Shown here: positions 7,329 to 15,204 of the stretch, piece after piece | How the letters are laid out: each line of letters opens with the position of its first letter | Position numbering within the stretch: the first letter of the stretch is position 1 | Translations under genes and position numbers: made by a program | Source: Candidatus Blautia pullistercoris | GTDB taxonomy: Bacteria; Bacillota; Clostridia; Lachnospirales; Lachnospiraceae | Length of the DNA: 43,618 nt | Assembly: GCA_019114545.1 (NCBI GenBank) | Contig: DXFG01000055.1 | Coordinates: forward strand, 1 to 43,618 | Direction: 5' to 3' | The notes under the pieces: model-generated | Told to the model about the DNA's origin: nothing | Seen by the model: the letters and a program-made list of their open reading frames with translations, nothing else | The model's database searches: none

Positions 7329-9287
7329 ATGGCAAAATATACAGATGACGTCAAGGCATTGCTGGAGCTGATCGGCGGAAAAGAGAATATTGCGGCAGTG
7401 TCTCACTGTATGACAAGAATGAGATTCGTTCTTGCAGACGAAAAGAAAGCAAACGCAAAGGAAATTGAAAAGCTGAAAAGTGTAAAGGGAACCTTTACCC
7501 AGGCAGGGCAGTATCAGGTGATCATCGGAAATGATGTGTCAACCTTTTACAATGAATTTACTGCCTATGCAGGAATTGAAGGGGTAAGTAAGGAAGCTGC
7601 CAAACAGGCAGCTAAGAGCAACCAGAATCCAATCCAGAAGCTTATGAGCAACCTGGGAGAGATTTTTGCTCCCATTATTCCGGCCCTGATCTGCGGCGGT
7701 CTTGTACTGGGCTTCCGTAATGTGATCGACGCCATTTATTTCTTTGACAATGGCACAAAGACCCTTGTAGATATTTCCCAGTTCTGGGCAGGTGTGGACA
7801 GTTTTCTTTGGCTGATCGGTGAAGCAGTGTTCCATCTGCTGCCCGTAGGCATTGTCTGGTCCATTACCAAAAAGATGGGAACTACACAGATCCTTGGTAT
7901 TGTATTAGGTCTGACCCTGGTATCGTCCCAGCTTCTTAACGGTTTCAGTGTGGCTTCCACTCCGGCAGATCAGATACCATACTGGGATTTCGGATTTGCC
8001 AAGGTAAATATGATCGGTTATCAGGGACAGGTTATCGCAGCCATGATGGCTGGTTTTGTACTGGTATATCTGGAAAAGTTTTTCCGGAAGATATGTCCGG
8101 CGGTGGTCAGTATGATCGTAGTTCCGGTCTGCTCTCTGGTGCCGGCAGTATTTATCGCACATATGGTAGTAGGTCCCATCGGCTGGACCATTGGAAACGC
8201 CATTGCAGACGTGGTTTACGCAGGTCTGACTTCTAACATCCGATTTGTATTTGCAGGAATCTTTGGATTATTATATGCACCTATCGTTATGACAGGTCTT
8301 CATCATATGACAAACGCTATTGACTCTCAGCTGATCGCAGGTCCCAGCAAAAGCACCATCCTGTGGCCCATGATCGCACTGAGCAACATCGCACAGGGAT
8401 CCAGCGTGCTGGCTATGACAGTTCTTCAGAAGAAAAATGAGAGAGCTCAGCAGGTCAACGTTCCTGCATGCATTTCCTGCTACCTGGGCGTAACAGAACC
8501 GGCGCTTTTCGGTGTAAACTTAAAATACGGATTCCCGCTGGTCTGCGGTATGATCGGTTCTGCCTGCGCAGCAGTGATTTCTGTAGGCTTTGGAGTAGAA
8601 GCGCTGAGCATCGGCGTCGGCGGCCTTCCGGGTATCTTGTCTATTAAACCAGAGTATTACCTGATCTTCCTCCTGGCTATGGCTGTGGCTATCGTGATTC
8701 CTTTTGTACTGACATTTATTGTGGGGAAGGCAAAATTATCTGCTGCAGACAGACTGGGAGAGGACTACGGAGAGGCGTCTCAGGTTGTTGAAGAGGTAGA
8801 GGGACCGGCAGTACAGACAGCGGCAGAACCTCTCACAGAATTAAAGGCCGGACTTACGGGTAAGGTAATTCCTCTGGATGATGTTCCGGATGATGTGTTT
8901 TCACAGCATATTATGGGAGACGGCGTTGCCATTGAGCCGGAAAATGATACCGTAGTAGCCCCTGCAGATGCAAAGGTAGGGGTAGTTATGGCAGACTCCG
9001 GACATGCCTGTGGTCTGATCTTTGCAAATGAGATGGAACTGTTGATCCATGTAGGAGTAGATACTGTTGATATGAACGGAGACGGATTTGAGCTTCTTGT
9101 AAAAGAAGGAGATCAGGTAAAACAGGGACAGCCCCTGATCCGTTTTGATAAGGAAAAGATCAAAGCGGCAGGACATCCTTATGTGACTGTATTTATTGTT
9201 ACCGAGGAAGGACAGGCTAAGAATATCCAATACCTTACAGGTATGGAAGCAGAGGCAGGAAAGACACCGGTCATCAAGTTTGAGTAA
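7329..9287 (+). CDS. treP: Trehalose PTS permease, fused IIB-IIC-IIA
   Basis: 652 residues. The IIB domain is at 1-80, with the phosphorylated cysteine C27 in SHCMTRMRF. The IIC membrane domain is at about 105-470, with multiple helices and GLHHMTNAIDSQLIAGPSKS. The IIA (Crr-like) domain is at about 505-652, with H559 and the active H574 in LLIHVGVDTV. It takes up trehalose and releases trehalose-6-phosphate in the cytoplasm, drawing phosphate from HPr. Many TreP/TreB proteins lack the IIA part; this one carries its own, so no separate IIA is needed. AAGGAGG lies 7 bases before the start. The phosphotrehalase gene follows after 12 bases. The substrate call rests on the neighbours treR and treA. 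Confidence 0.93.
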   Translation: MAKYTDDVKALLELIGGKENIAAVSHCMTRMRFVLADEKKANAKEIEKLKSVKGTFTQAGQYQVIIGNDVSTFYNEFTAYAGIEGVSKEAAKQAAKSNQNPIQKLMSNLGEIFAPIIPALICGGLVLGFRNVIDAIYFFDNGTKTLVDISQFWAGVDSFLWLIGEAVFHLLPVGIVWSITKKMGTTQILGIVLGLTLVSSQLLNGFSVASTPADQIPYWDFGFAKVNMIGYQGQVIAAMMAGFVLVYLEKFFRKICPAVVSMIVVPVCSLVPAVFIAHMVVGPIGWTIGNAIADVVYAGLTSNIRFVFAGIFGLLYAPIVMTGLHHMTNAIDSQLIAGPSKSTILWPMIALSNIAQGSSVLAMTVLQKKNERAQQVNVPACISCYLGVTEPALFGVNLKYGFPLVCGMIGSACAAVISVGFGVEALSIGVGGLPGILSIKPEYYLIFLLAMAVAIVIPFVLTFIVGKAKLSAADRLGEDYGEASQVVEEVEGPAVQTAAEPLTELKAGLTGKVIPLDDVPDDVFSQHIMGDGVAIEPENDTVVAPADAKVGVVMADSGHACGLIFANEMELLIHVGVDTVDMNGDGFELLVKEGDQVKQGQPLIRFDKEKIKAAGHPYVTVFIVTEEGQAKNIQYLTGMEAEAGKTPVIKFE

Positions 9288-9299
9288 GGAGGATTTTCC

Positions 9300-10949
9300 A
9301 TGGCAGATTTTAAGAAAAGCGTTGTTTATCAGATATATCCCAAGTCTTTTTATGACAGCAACGGAGACGGACTGGGAGATTTAAGAGGTGTAATAGAAAA
9401 ACTGGATTATATAAAAGAACTGGGTGTGGACTACATCTGGATGACGCCGTTTTTTGTATCTCCGCAGAAAGACAATGGATATGACGTAGAGGATTATTAT
9501 AACATTGATCCCAGATATGGCACCATGGAGGACGTAGAAGAACTGTCACGGGAAGCGGAAAAACGGGGTATCCGCCTGATGTTTGACATGGTGTTCAACC
9601 ATACCTCTGACAGGAACCAGTGGTTTCAGAAAGCTCTGGCGGGAGATCCCAAGTACAAAGATTTCTATATCTTTAAAAAAGGACCAAAGCCGGGAGTTCC
9701 TCCAACCAACTGGGAGAGCAAGTTTGGCGGAAATGCCTGGGAATATGTAGAGAAGTTTGACGAGTATTACCTTCATCTTTTTGACGTATCTCAGCCTGAC
9801 CTGAACTGGGACAACCCGGAAGTAAGAAAAGAAGTCCAGAATGTGATTAAATTCTGGATGGGAAAAGGAATCAAGGGCTTCCGTTTCGATGTGGTAAACC
9901 TGATCAGTAAGGATAAGTTTGAAAATGACTATGAGGGGGACGGCAGAAGATTTTATACCGATGGTCCCAATATCCATAAATATCTCCGGGAACTGAACGA
10001 AGCCACTTTCGGAACAGACGCAGAGATCATCACCGTGGGAGAGATGTCCAGCACCACCATGGAAAACTGTTATCAGTATGCAAACGAGGACGGTAAAGAA
10101 TTGTCCATGGTTTTCAGCTTCCACCATCTGAAGGTTGACTTTATGGGAAATGAGAAGTGGGTCATTGTTCCCTTCGATTTCCAGAAGCTGAAAAAAATCC
10201 TCTTCGACTGGCAGGTGAACATGGGAAAACATCATGCCTGGAATGCAGTATTCTGGTGCAACCATGACCAGCCAAGGGTAGTTTCCAGATTTGGAAATGT
10301 GGAAAAGTACTGGAAGGAATCTGCAAAAATGTTGGGAACTGTGATCCACTGTCTCAGAGGAACTCCTTATATTTACCAGGGCGAGGAGCTGGGAATGACC
10401 AACGCCGGATTCACAGATATTTCCCAGTATAAGGATGTGGAGAGCCTGAATCATTTCCGGATTCTTCAGGAGAAGGGATTGACGGAGGAAAACGCTTATC
10501 AGATCCTTCAGATCCATTCCAGAGACAACAGCCGGACCCCGATGCAGTGGACCAGCGGGGAAAACGGAGGATTTACTACAGGCGAACCCTGGATTGAGGT
10601 AAATAAGAACTGCTCATACATTAATGCGGAGGCGGAGCTTCAGGCTGAAGATTCCATCTTCCACTACTATCAGAAGCTGATCGCACTGCGGAAAGAATAT
10701 GATGTGATCGCTTATGGGGAGCTGAAGCCTCTGGATGAGAAAAATCCTTCTGTTTTTGCCTATGAAAGGGAGTACCAGGGAGAAAAGATGCTGGTAATCT
10801 GCAACTTCTATGGAAAAGAAGTGACCTGGGATTCTGAGACAGAGCTGGGAGAATACCAATGTGTATTGAGCAATTATGAAGTGCATAACATAGAAGGCAG
10901 CAGGATAGGGCTGAAGCCTTATGAGGCAGTTGTGCTGTATAAGAAATAA
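9300..10949 (+). CDS. treA: Alpha,alpha-phosphotrehalase (GH13)
   Basis: 549 residues, a typical length. It hydrolyses trehalose-6-phosphate to glucose and glucose-6-phosphate in the cytoplasm. The GH13 motifs are clear: the N-terminal VVYQIYPKSFYDSNGDGLGD, then FDMVFNHTSD, GFRFDVVN with nucleophile D197, TVGEMS with acid/base E248, and NHDQPR with D323. There is no signal peptide. It is the second gene of the operon, with RBS AAGGAGG just after the PTS stop, and is followed by a terminator. Related oligo-1,6-glucosidases share the fold; the PTS and TreR partners decide for phosphotrehalase. Confidence 0.93.
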   Translation: MADFKKSVVYQIYPKSFYDSNGDGLGDLRGVIEKLDYIKELGVDYIWMTPFFVSPQKDNGYDVEDYYNIDPRYGTMEDVEELSREAEKRGIRLMFDMVFNHTSDRNQWFQKALAGDPKYKDFYIFKKGPKPGVPPTNWESKFGGNAWEYVEKFDEYYLHLFDVSQPDLNWDNPEVRKEVQNVIKFWMGKGIKGFRFDVVNLISKDKFENDYEGDGRRFYTDGPNIHKYLRELNEATFGTDAEIITVGEMSSTTMENCYQYANEDGKELSMVFSFHHLKVDFMGNEKWVIVPFDFQKLKKILFDWQVNMGKHHAWNAVFWCNHDQPRVVSRFGNVEKYWKESAKMLGTVIHCLRGTPYIYQGEELGMTNAGFTDISQYKDVESLNHFRILQEKGLTEENAYQILQIHSRDNSRTPMQWTSGENGGFTTGEPWIEVNKNCSYINAEAELQAEDSIFHYYQKLIALRKEYDVIAYGELKPLDEKNPSVFAYEREYQGEKMLVICNFYGKEVTWDSETELGEYQCVLSNYEVHNIEGSRIGLKPYEAVVLYKK

Positions 10950-10974
10950 GCAGAAAAATGCAGAATTCAAGAGA

Positions 10975-11021
10975 AAAGGTACTGCTAATGGGAGAATCTC
11001 CTCTTGGCAGCACCTTTTTTC
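10975..11021 (+). terminator. Intrinsic terminator of the trehalose operon
   Basis: AAAGGT-a-CTGC pairs with GCAG-c-ACCTTT, with GGAG/CTCC pairing inside, followed by a T-run. Confidence 0.8.
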
Positions 11022-11049
11022 TTTACATGCAATGTAAAATTCATGTAAA
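11022..11049. promoter_or_regulatory. Pho-box-like repeats upstream of the phosphate transporter
   Basis: TTTACAT-GCA-ATGTAAA is followed by a third ATGTAAA 11 bases after the second. Read on the minus strand this gives TTTACA-N5-TTTACA, the spacing of PhoP boxes known in Firmicutes. It sits directly upstream of the promoter of a Na/Pi symporter. Confidence 0.55.
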
Positions 11050-11065
11050 ATAAAAGAAATAATCC

Positions 11066-11094
11066 TTGAATTCATCTTCCATAACAGGTATAAA
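11066..11094 (+). promoter_or_regulatory. Promoter of the Na/Pi symporter gene
   Basis: TTGAAT, a 17-base spacer and TATAAA, five of six matches in each box. Confidence 0.7.
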
Positions 11095-11153
11095 TGTAAT
11101 AGTACGGTTAAAATTAAGTAAAAAATATGTGAAAGTACTAATGGAGGAGAAAA

Positions 11154-12800
11154 GTGAAAATTACAGATTTTTTCAGTCTTTTAGGGGGACTGGCCTTATT
11201 CCTTTACGGTATGCAGATGATGAGCAATGGTCTGGAGGCTGCTGCCGGGAACAAAATGAAACAGATTCTGGAAAAGCTCACTGCTAACCGTTTTCTGGGA
11301 GTTCTGGTAGGAGCCGGGATTACTGCGGTAATCCAGTCCTCATCGGCTACTACGGTAATGGTAGTGGGGTTTGTTAATTCGGGTATGATGACCCTGCAGC
11401 AGGCGGTCTGGATCATTATGGGGGCCAATATCGGAACCACGATCACCGGGCAGCTGATTGCTCTTGACGTGGGGGCAATCGCACCTTTGCTGGCATTCTT
11501 AGGTGTAGCTCTGGTAGTATTTATTAAGAAACAGAAGGTTCATCATTACGGATTGATCCTTGCAGGCTTGGGTATCCTGTTTGTGGGTATGGATATGATG
11601 AGCGCAGCGATGATGCCTCTGAGAGAATCTGAAGCATTTATTTCGCTGATGACCAAGTTCTCCAATCCATTCCTGGGAATTCTGGCAGGTGCGGTATTTA
11701 CAGCCATCATCCAGTCGTCTTCAGCTTCTGTAGGTATTTTGCAGGCTCTGGCTTCCAGCGGACTGATTGGACTGGGAAATGCAGTTTATGTATTGTTTGG
11801 ACAGAACATCGGTACCTGCATCACAGCGATTCTGGCCTCTATTGGTACGAATCGGAATGCGAAACGTACTACCATTATACACTTGATGTTTAATATTATC
11901 GGTACAATTATTTTTACAACGGTATGTATTCTTACACCGCTGACAGATCTGATTGAAAGTCTTACGCCGGACAATGTGGCAGCCCAGATCGCAAATATGC
12001 ATACATTGTTTAATATTGTAACCACGCTGCTCCTGCTTCCATTTGGAACATATCTGGCAAAGCTTGCGAGAAAAATCCTGCCGGAGAAGAAGGATGAAAA
12101 TGTGGATGTTATGCATATGGAATTTATCCGTCCTATGGAAACGAAAAGAGATACCCAGATCGGACTTTCCGCCATTGCCGTTACGAGCATCCGGAAAGAA
12201 ATCCATCGTATGATGACTATGGCAAAGGAAAATGTAGACAGAAGTTTTGAGGCGGTAAAAGAAGGAAAGACCACACTGCTGGAGGAAGTACGGGAGAGAG
12301 AAGAGTATATTGACTTTCTGAACAAGGAAATTTCCAAATACATTTCAAAGACACTTGTAAATGAAAGCAATCCCAGAGATTCCAGGTATATCAGCGCACT
12401 TTTTAAGGTATGTGGCAATATAGAACGGATCGGTGATCATGCCATGAACATCTGTGAATATACGAAGGTGATCGAGAGACAGAACATTTCTTTCTCTTCT
12501 GAGGTAAAGAGAGAGATTGATGAGATGAAGAAAATCTGTGATCAGGCCATTGATTATCTTTCAGAGATCGGGCAGGAGCCGGGACAGAAGGAAGATATCA
12601 GGGCTATTGTGGATATTGAGCAGAAGATTGATGATATGACAGAGGACTATCGTCAGAAACAGCTGGAGCGTATGCAGAAAGGCACCTGCTCCGAAGAGGG
12701 ATGTATTATATATTCAGAAATGCTTACAGACTTTGAGCGTATCGGCGACCATATCCTGAATATTGGACAGGAAATGGGAAGAGGCAAAGTAAGCGCATAG
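11154..12800 (+). CDS. Na+/phosphate symporter with C-terminal PhoU domain (NptA/YjbB type)
   Basis: 548 residues. The membrane part (about 1-310) holds the two inverted Na/Pi repeats, each with the signature QSSSA (61-65 and 187-191). The cytoplasmic part from about 340 is a PhoU-like helical bundle with two related GNIERIGDHAMNI / DFERIGDHILNI motifs. It should move phosphate with sodium; in related YjbB proteins export is also described. The start is GTG, with GGAGG 6 bases upstream, because no ATG fits. It stands alone with its own promoter, terminator and a Pho-box-like sequence, which suggests phosphate control. Confidence 0.92.
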   Translation: MKITDFFSLLGGLALFLYGMQMMSNGLEAAAGNKMKQILEKLTANRFLGVLVGAGITAVIQSSSATTVMVVGFVNSGMMTLQQAVWIIMGANIGTTITGQLIALDVGAIAPLLAFLGVALVVFIKKQKVHHYGLILAGLGILFVGMDMMSAAMMPLRESEAFISLMTKFSNPFLGILAGAVFTAIIQSSSASVGILQALASSGLIGLGNAVYVLFGQNIGTCITAILASIGTNRNAKRTTIIHLMFNIIGTIIFTTVCILTPLTDLIESLTPDNVAAQIANMHTLFNIVTTLLLLPFGTYLAKLARKILPEKKDENVDVMHMEFIRPMETKRDTQIGLSAIAVTSIRKEIHRMMTMAKENVDRSFEAVKEGKTTLLEEVREREEYIDFLNKEISKYISKTLVNESNPRDSRYISALFKVCGNIERIGDHAMNICEYTKVIERQNISFSSEVKREIDEMKKICDQAIDYLSEIGQEPGQKEDIRAIVDIEQKIDDMTEDYRQKQLERMQKGTCSEEGCIIYSEMLTDFERIGDHILNIGQEMGRGKVSA

Positions 12801-12812
12801 CAAAAAAAGAAG

Positions 12813-12861
12813 GGATCTTATCCGTCACAGAAATGTGGAAGGGTAAGATCCTGTTTGTTTT
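12813..12861 (+). terminator. Intrinsic terminator after the Na/Pi gene
   Basis: GGATCTTA-t-CC pairs with GG-g-TAAGATCC, followed by a T-rich run. A second inverted repeat, TATAGGA...TCCTATA, follows at 12861-12892. Confidence 0.8.
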
Positions 12862-12937
12862 ATAGGATAGTTTTTCGGACTGTCCTATAGAATAAAAAAA
12901 TTGCAAAAGGCCTGGTTTGTTGCCCGCAGGAATAAAA

Positions 12938-12974
12938 AAATACCGGAAACCTGTAATCAGGGTTTCCGGTATTT
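12938..12974. terminator. Bidirectional terminator of the tRNA-Pro gene
   Basis: AAATACCGGAAACC and GGTTTCCGGTATTT form a perfect 14-bp stem with A-runs and T-runs on both sides. On the minus strand it lies 10 bases past the tRNA end. Confidence 0.88.
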
Positions 12975-12984
12975 TTACAACCAG

Positions 12985-13058
12985 TCGAAGCGACGTGATT
13001 CGAACACGCGACCTCTGCGTCCCGAACGCAGCGCTCTACCAAACTGAGCCACGCTTCG
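12985..13058 (-). tRNA. tRNA-Pro (anticodon CGG)
   Basis: 74 nt on the minus strand. The acceptor stem is CGAAGCG/CGCTTCG with discriminator A. The D arm is GCTC/GAGC, the anticodon stem CTGCG/CGCAG with loop TTCGGGA (anticodon CGG), and the T arm contains GTTCGAATC. The 3' CCA is not encoded. A consensus promoter precedes it and a perfect terminator follows. Confidence 0.95.
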
Positions 13059-13079
13059 TTAAGGTGTTCAACAGAAGTT

Positions 13080-13108
13080 ATTATAAAGAATAGAAGGGCA
13101 GATGTCAA
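13080..13108 (-). promoter_or_regulatory. Consensus promoter of tRNA-Pro
   Basis: On the minus strand TTGACA, 17 bases and TATAAT; both boxes are perfect. Confidence 0.9.
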
Positions 13109-13137
13109 GAAGAAATTAGAAATAAATTATAAAAGAA

Positions 13138-13228
13138 ATAACGATTCCGTCATACAGCTCAGATTCATAGCTAACGCTGCTTTTCCGCTGTTGTACAGCG
13201 AAATTTTCCTTTATGGATGAATCGTTAT
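13138..13228. repeat. Structured inverted-repeat element of unknown role
   Basis: ATAACGATTC at 13138-13147 is perfectly complementary to GAATCGTTAT at 13219-13228. An inner hairpin CGCTGT-TGT-ACAGCG lies at 13186-13200. It fills the space between the divergent tRNA-Pro and ABC-F promoters. I see no ORF in it and match it to no RNA family. The 512-base gap 13059-13570 holds two promoters, this element, a mini-ORF, attenuator hairpins and a deleted repeat copy. Confidence 0.55.
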
Positions 13229-13237
13229 GAAAAGAAG

Positions 13238-13266
13238 TTGACAGAGATTGTGCTTCTGACTATAAT
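13238..13266 (+). promoter_or_regulatory. Consensus promoter of the ABC-F gene
   Basis: TTGACA, 17 bases and TATAAT with no mismatch. Transcription would start near 13273, leaving a leader of about 300 nt before the ABC-F start codon. Such a strong promoter with a long leader suggests control after initiation. Confidence 0.9.
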
Positions 13267-13281
13267 GGGGCTATGAAAAAT

Positions 13282-13416
13282 GAGAGAGGTGAAAAAATGA
13301 GGAGATAGTTTGTTTTTGGATAACGTGAAACTTGGAGTCAGGTTCCTTCCGGAGAAGCCGGAAGGCAGGTTTTATGTTGCCAAAAGCAGGCTGTGTTCTC
13401 ACCGCCTCTCTTTTTT
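13282..13416 (+). promoter_or_regulatory. Putative ribosome-responsive attenuator, first part
   Basis: CCTCTCT ending in TTTTTT at 13411-13416 is complementary to AGAGAGG of the leader-ORF ribosome-binding site, with TGA/TCA pairing extending it past a 3-base bulge. A stable hairpin CCTTCCGG-AGAAG-CCGGAAGG lies between (13345-13365). A ribosome on the leader ORF would mask the 5' arm and so prevent this terminator. The model is inferred from pairing only. Confidence 0.4.
13297..13308 (+). CDS. Three-codon leader ORF (Met-Arg-Arg-stop)
   Basis: ATG AGG AGA TAG is preceded at good spacing by AGAGAGGTG, a strong ribosome-binding site. It is the first start codon with a strong site in the leader of an ABC-F antibiotic resistance gene. 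Very short leader ORFs controlling attenuators are known for such genes. Translation here is inferred, not shown. Confidence 0.45.
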   Translation: MRR

Positions 13417-13466
13417 ATGTGCTAAGCCCGGCAAGGGGCGAAGCAGCGAGCTGTGCATTACTGCAG
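13411..13466 (+). repeat. Internally deleted copy of the 96-bp repeat
   Basis: It starts after a T-run with TGCTAAGCCCGG, resembling the GCGATAAGCCGG start of the full copies. It then jumps to GCGAAGCAGCGAGCTGTGC (13438-13456), identical to the 3' part of the copy at 37142-37237, and ends in a diverged ACTGCAG. Confidence 0.6.
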
Positions 13467-13467
13467 A

Positions 13468-13506
13468 GGATAGGAAAAGGCGCATCCCTATCCGATATGC
13501 CCTTTT
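13468..13506 (+). promoter_or_regulatory. Mutually exclusive hairpins ahead of the ABC-F gene
   Basis: GGATAGG (13468-13474) pairs with CCTATCC (13487-13493). Alternatively AAAAGG-c-GCAT (13475-13485) pairs with ATGCCCTTTT (13497-13506), a terminator-like stem ending in TTTT. The two cannot form together except as a pseudoknot. This is the pattern of an antiterminator/terminator switch. Confidence 0.45.
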
Positions 13507-13570
13507 ATAGAAAAGAGAGGTCTTTGGAAAGACGGCAGACTCTTTGGCAACACAAAGAGGAGGGATAGAG

Positions 13571-15139
13571 ATGTCTCAGATTTATGTGAGTAATCTTACT
13601 TTTGGATACGAGGGCAGCTTTGACAATATTTTTGAAAATGTTTCCTTTTCGCTGGATACAGACTGGAAACTGGGATTTGCAGGAAGAAACGGAAAAGGCA
13701 AGACTACTTTCCTGAAATTGCTTTTGGGTGAGTACTCTTATCAGGGAAGTATTACAACCAGTACCTGCTTTGACTATTTCCCCTATTCTATAAGGAAGGA
13801 AAACAGGTCAAAACCAGCGGTGGAATTTTTTGAAGAGCTGAAACCGGGAAGCGAGCAGTGGAGGGTATTCTGTGAAATGGATAAATTGGGCCTGGAGGGA
13901 GACCTGCTGTACCGGAGATTTGATACCCTTAGCTTTGGAGAGCAGACAAAGCTTCTTCTGGCAGTGCTTTTTTCCGGAGAAAATGATTTTCTGCTTCTGG
14001 ACGAGCCCACTAATCACCTGGATCAGGAATCCAGGGAAATGGTGAAAACTTATCTGAAAGAGAAAAAAGGATTTATCCTGGTATCCCATGACAGAGATCT
14101 TCTGGATGCCTGTATCGATCATATCCTGGTGCTGAACCGAAAGAGCATTGAGATCCAAAGCGGAAATTTCAGTTCCTGGGAAGAGAATAAGCGGAGACAG
14201 GATGAATTTGCCAGAAGAGAGAACGAAAAACACAGGAAGACTATTGGAAAGCTGAGAGAAGCCGCAGGGCAGACAAAACAATGGGCGGCGAAAAACGAGA
14301 ATTCCAAGATCGGATTTGATCCGGTGAAAGAACATGACCGCTCCATTGCTACCAGAGCCTATATCGGTGGAAAAACCAAAAAGATGCAGAGCAGAGTCAA
14401 ACAGATGGAAAAACGGATAGAGAGGGAGATACGGCAGCAGGAAGGCCTTCTTCAGGACATTGAAGAAATTCCGGCTTTGAAATTGATGCCACTGAAATAT
14501 CATAAGGAACGTCTGGCAGCGGCTAGTGGTTACGGACTGGGGTTTTCCGGCAGCGGCAAAATGCTGTTTGAGGAACTGGACTTTGAAATCAATCAGGGAG
14601 AACGGATATTTATAACCGGAAGAAACGGCCAGGGAAAATCCACTCTTCTGAAAATGATCCTGGAAAAAGCCACGGGGATTCCTCAGTTTGGAAAAGGCGA
14701 AAGACCTGAGGAAAGGGGAGAATTAAAAACCGCTTCCGGTCTTGTGATATCTTACATCAGCCAGGATACTTCTTTTCTTAAAGGAAGCATAGGGAAGTTC
14801 TGCCAGGAGAGGAGAATGGAAGAAAGCCTATTTTGCGCCATACTCAGGCAGCTGGATATGGACAGGAATCAGTTCAGGAAAAACATGGAAGAGTTTTCAG
14901 AAGGGCAGAAGAAGAAGGTGCTTCTGGCAGCCAGCCTTCTGACTCCGGCCCATCTGTATATATGGGACGAACCTCTGAATTATATAGATGTATTTTCCAG
15001 AGTTCAGATAGAGGAGCTGCTTCTGGAATACTGTCCCACCCTGCTGGCTGTGGAGCATGACGTAAGATTTCGCGAAAGAATAGCTACCGGAATTCTTTCC
15101 CTTGATAAAAATGGGGAATTATCTGAGAAAAAATTGTAA
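13571..15139 (+). CDS. Lsa/CplR-type ABC-F ribosomal protection protein
   Basis: 522 residues, two ATPase cassettes and no membrane helices. Cassette 1 has Walker A GRNGKGKTT (39-47), signature LSFGEQ (120-125) and Walker B LLLDEPTNHLD (141-151). The basic interdomain linker spans about 200-310. Cassette 2 has GRNGQGKST (350-358), signature FSEGQ (442-446) and YIWDEPLNYID (463-473). The WDEPLNYxDVF motif and the TDWKLGFAGRNG start are typical of Lsa-like proteins, which release lincosamides, streptogramin A and pleuromutilins from the 50S subunit. The spectrum cannot be read from the sequence. The start is ATG 13571 with AGAGGAGGG 6 bases upstream; an in-frame TTG at 13544 overlaps this site. 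The leader suggests drug-induced attenuation control. Confidence 0.9.
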   Translation: MSQIYVSNLTFGYEGSFDNIFENVSFSLDTDWKLGFAGRNGKGKTTFLKLLLGEYSYQGSITTSTCFDYFPYSIRKENRSKPAVEFFEELKPGSEQWRVFCEMDKLGLEGDLLYRRFDTLSFGEQTKLLLAVLFSGENDFLLLDEPTNHLDQESREMVKTYLKEKKGFILVSHDRDLLDACIDHILVLNRKSIEIQSGNFSSWEENKRRQDEFARRENEKHRKTIGKLREAAGQTKQWAAKNENSKIGFDPVKEHDRSIATRAYIGGKTKKMQSRVKQMEKRIEREIRQQEGLLQDIEEIPALKLMPLKYHKERLAAASGYGLGFSGSGKMLFEELDFEINQGERIFITGRNGQGKSTLLKMILEKATGIPQFGKGERPEERGELKTASGLVISYISQDTSFLKGSIGKFCQERRMEESLFCAILRQLDMDRNQFRKNMEEFSEGQKKKVLLAASLLTPAHLYIWDEPLNYIDVFSRVQIEELLLEYCPTLLAVEHDVRFRERIATGILSLDKNGELSEKKL

Positions 15140-15204
15140 AAGACAGGTTCTAAAGAAAAGGAACCCTCATATACTTTAGGGATAAAGATCCAAAGGAAGG
15201 GCAT

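Noticed and set aside
7898-8203. Several antisense open frames in treP
   Set aside because: They are shadows of the PTS membrane domain.
9546-10517. Antisense open frame of 323 codons within treA
   Set aside because: It is a shadow of the GH13 gene, whose catalytic motifs are all on the + strand.
13310-13568. Two overlapping small open frames in the ABC-F leader
   Set aside because: They have no ribosome-binding site, cover the hairpins and repeat remnant, and run into the real gene start region.
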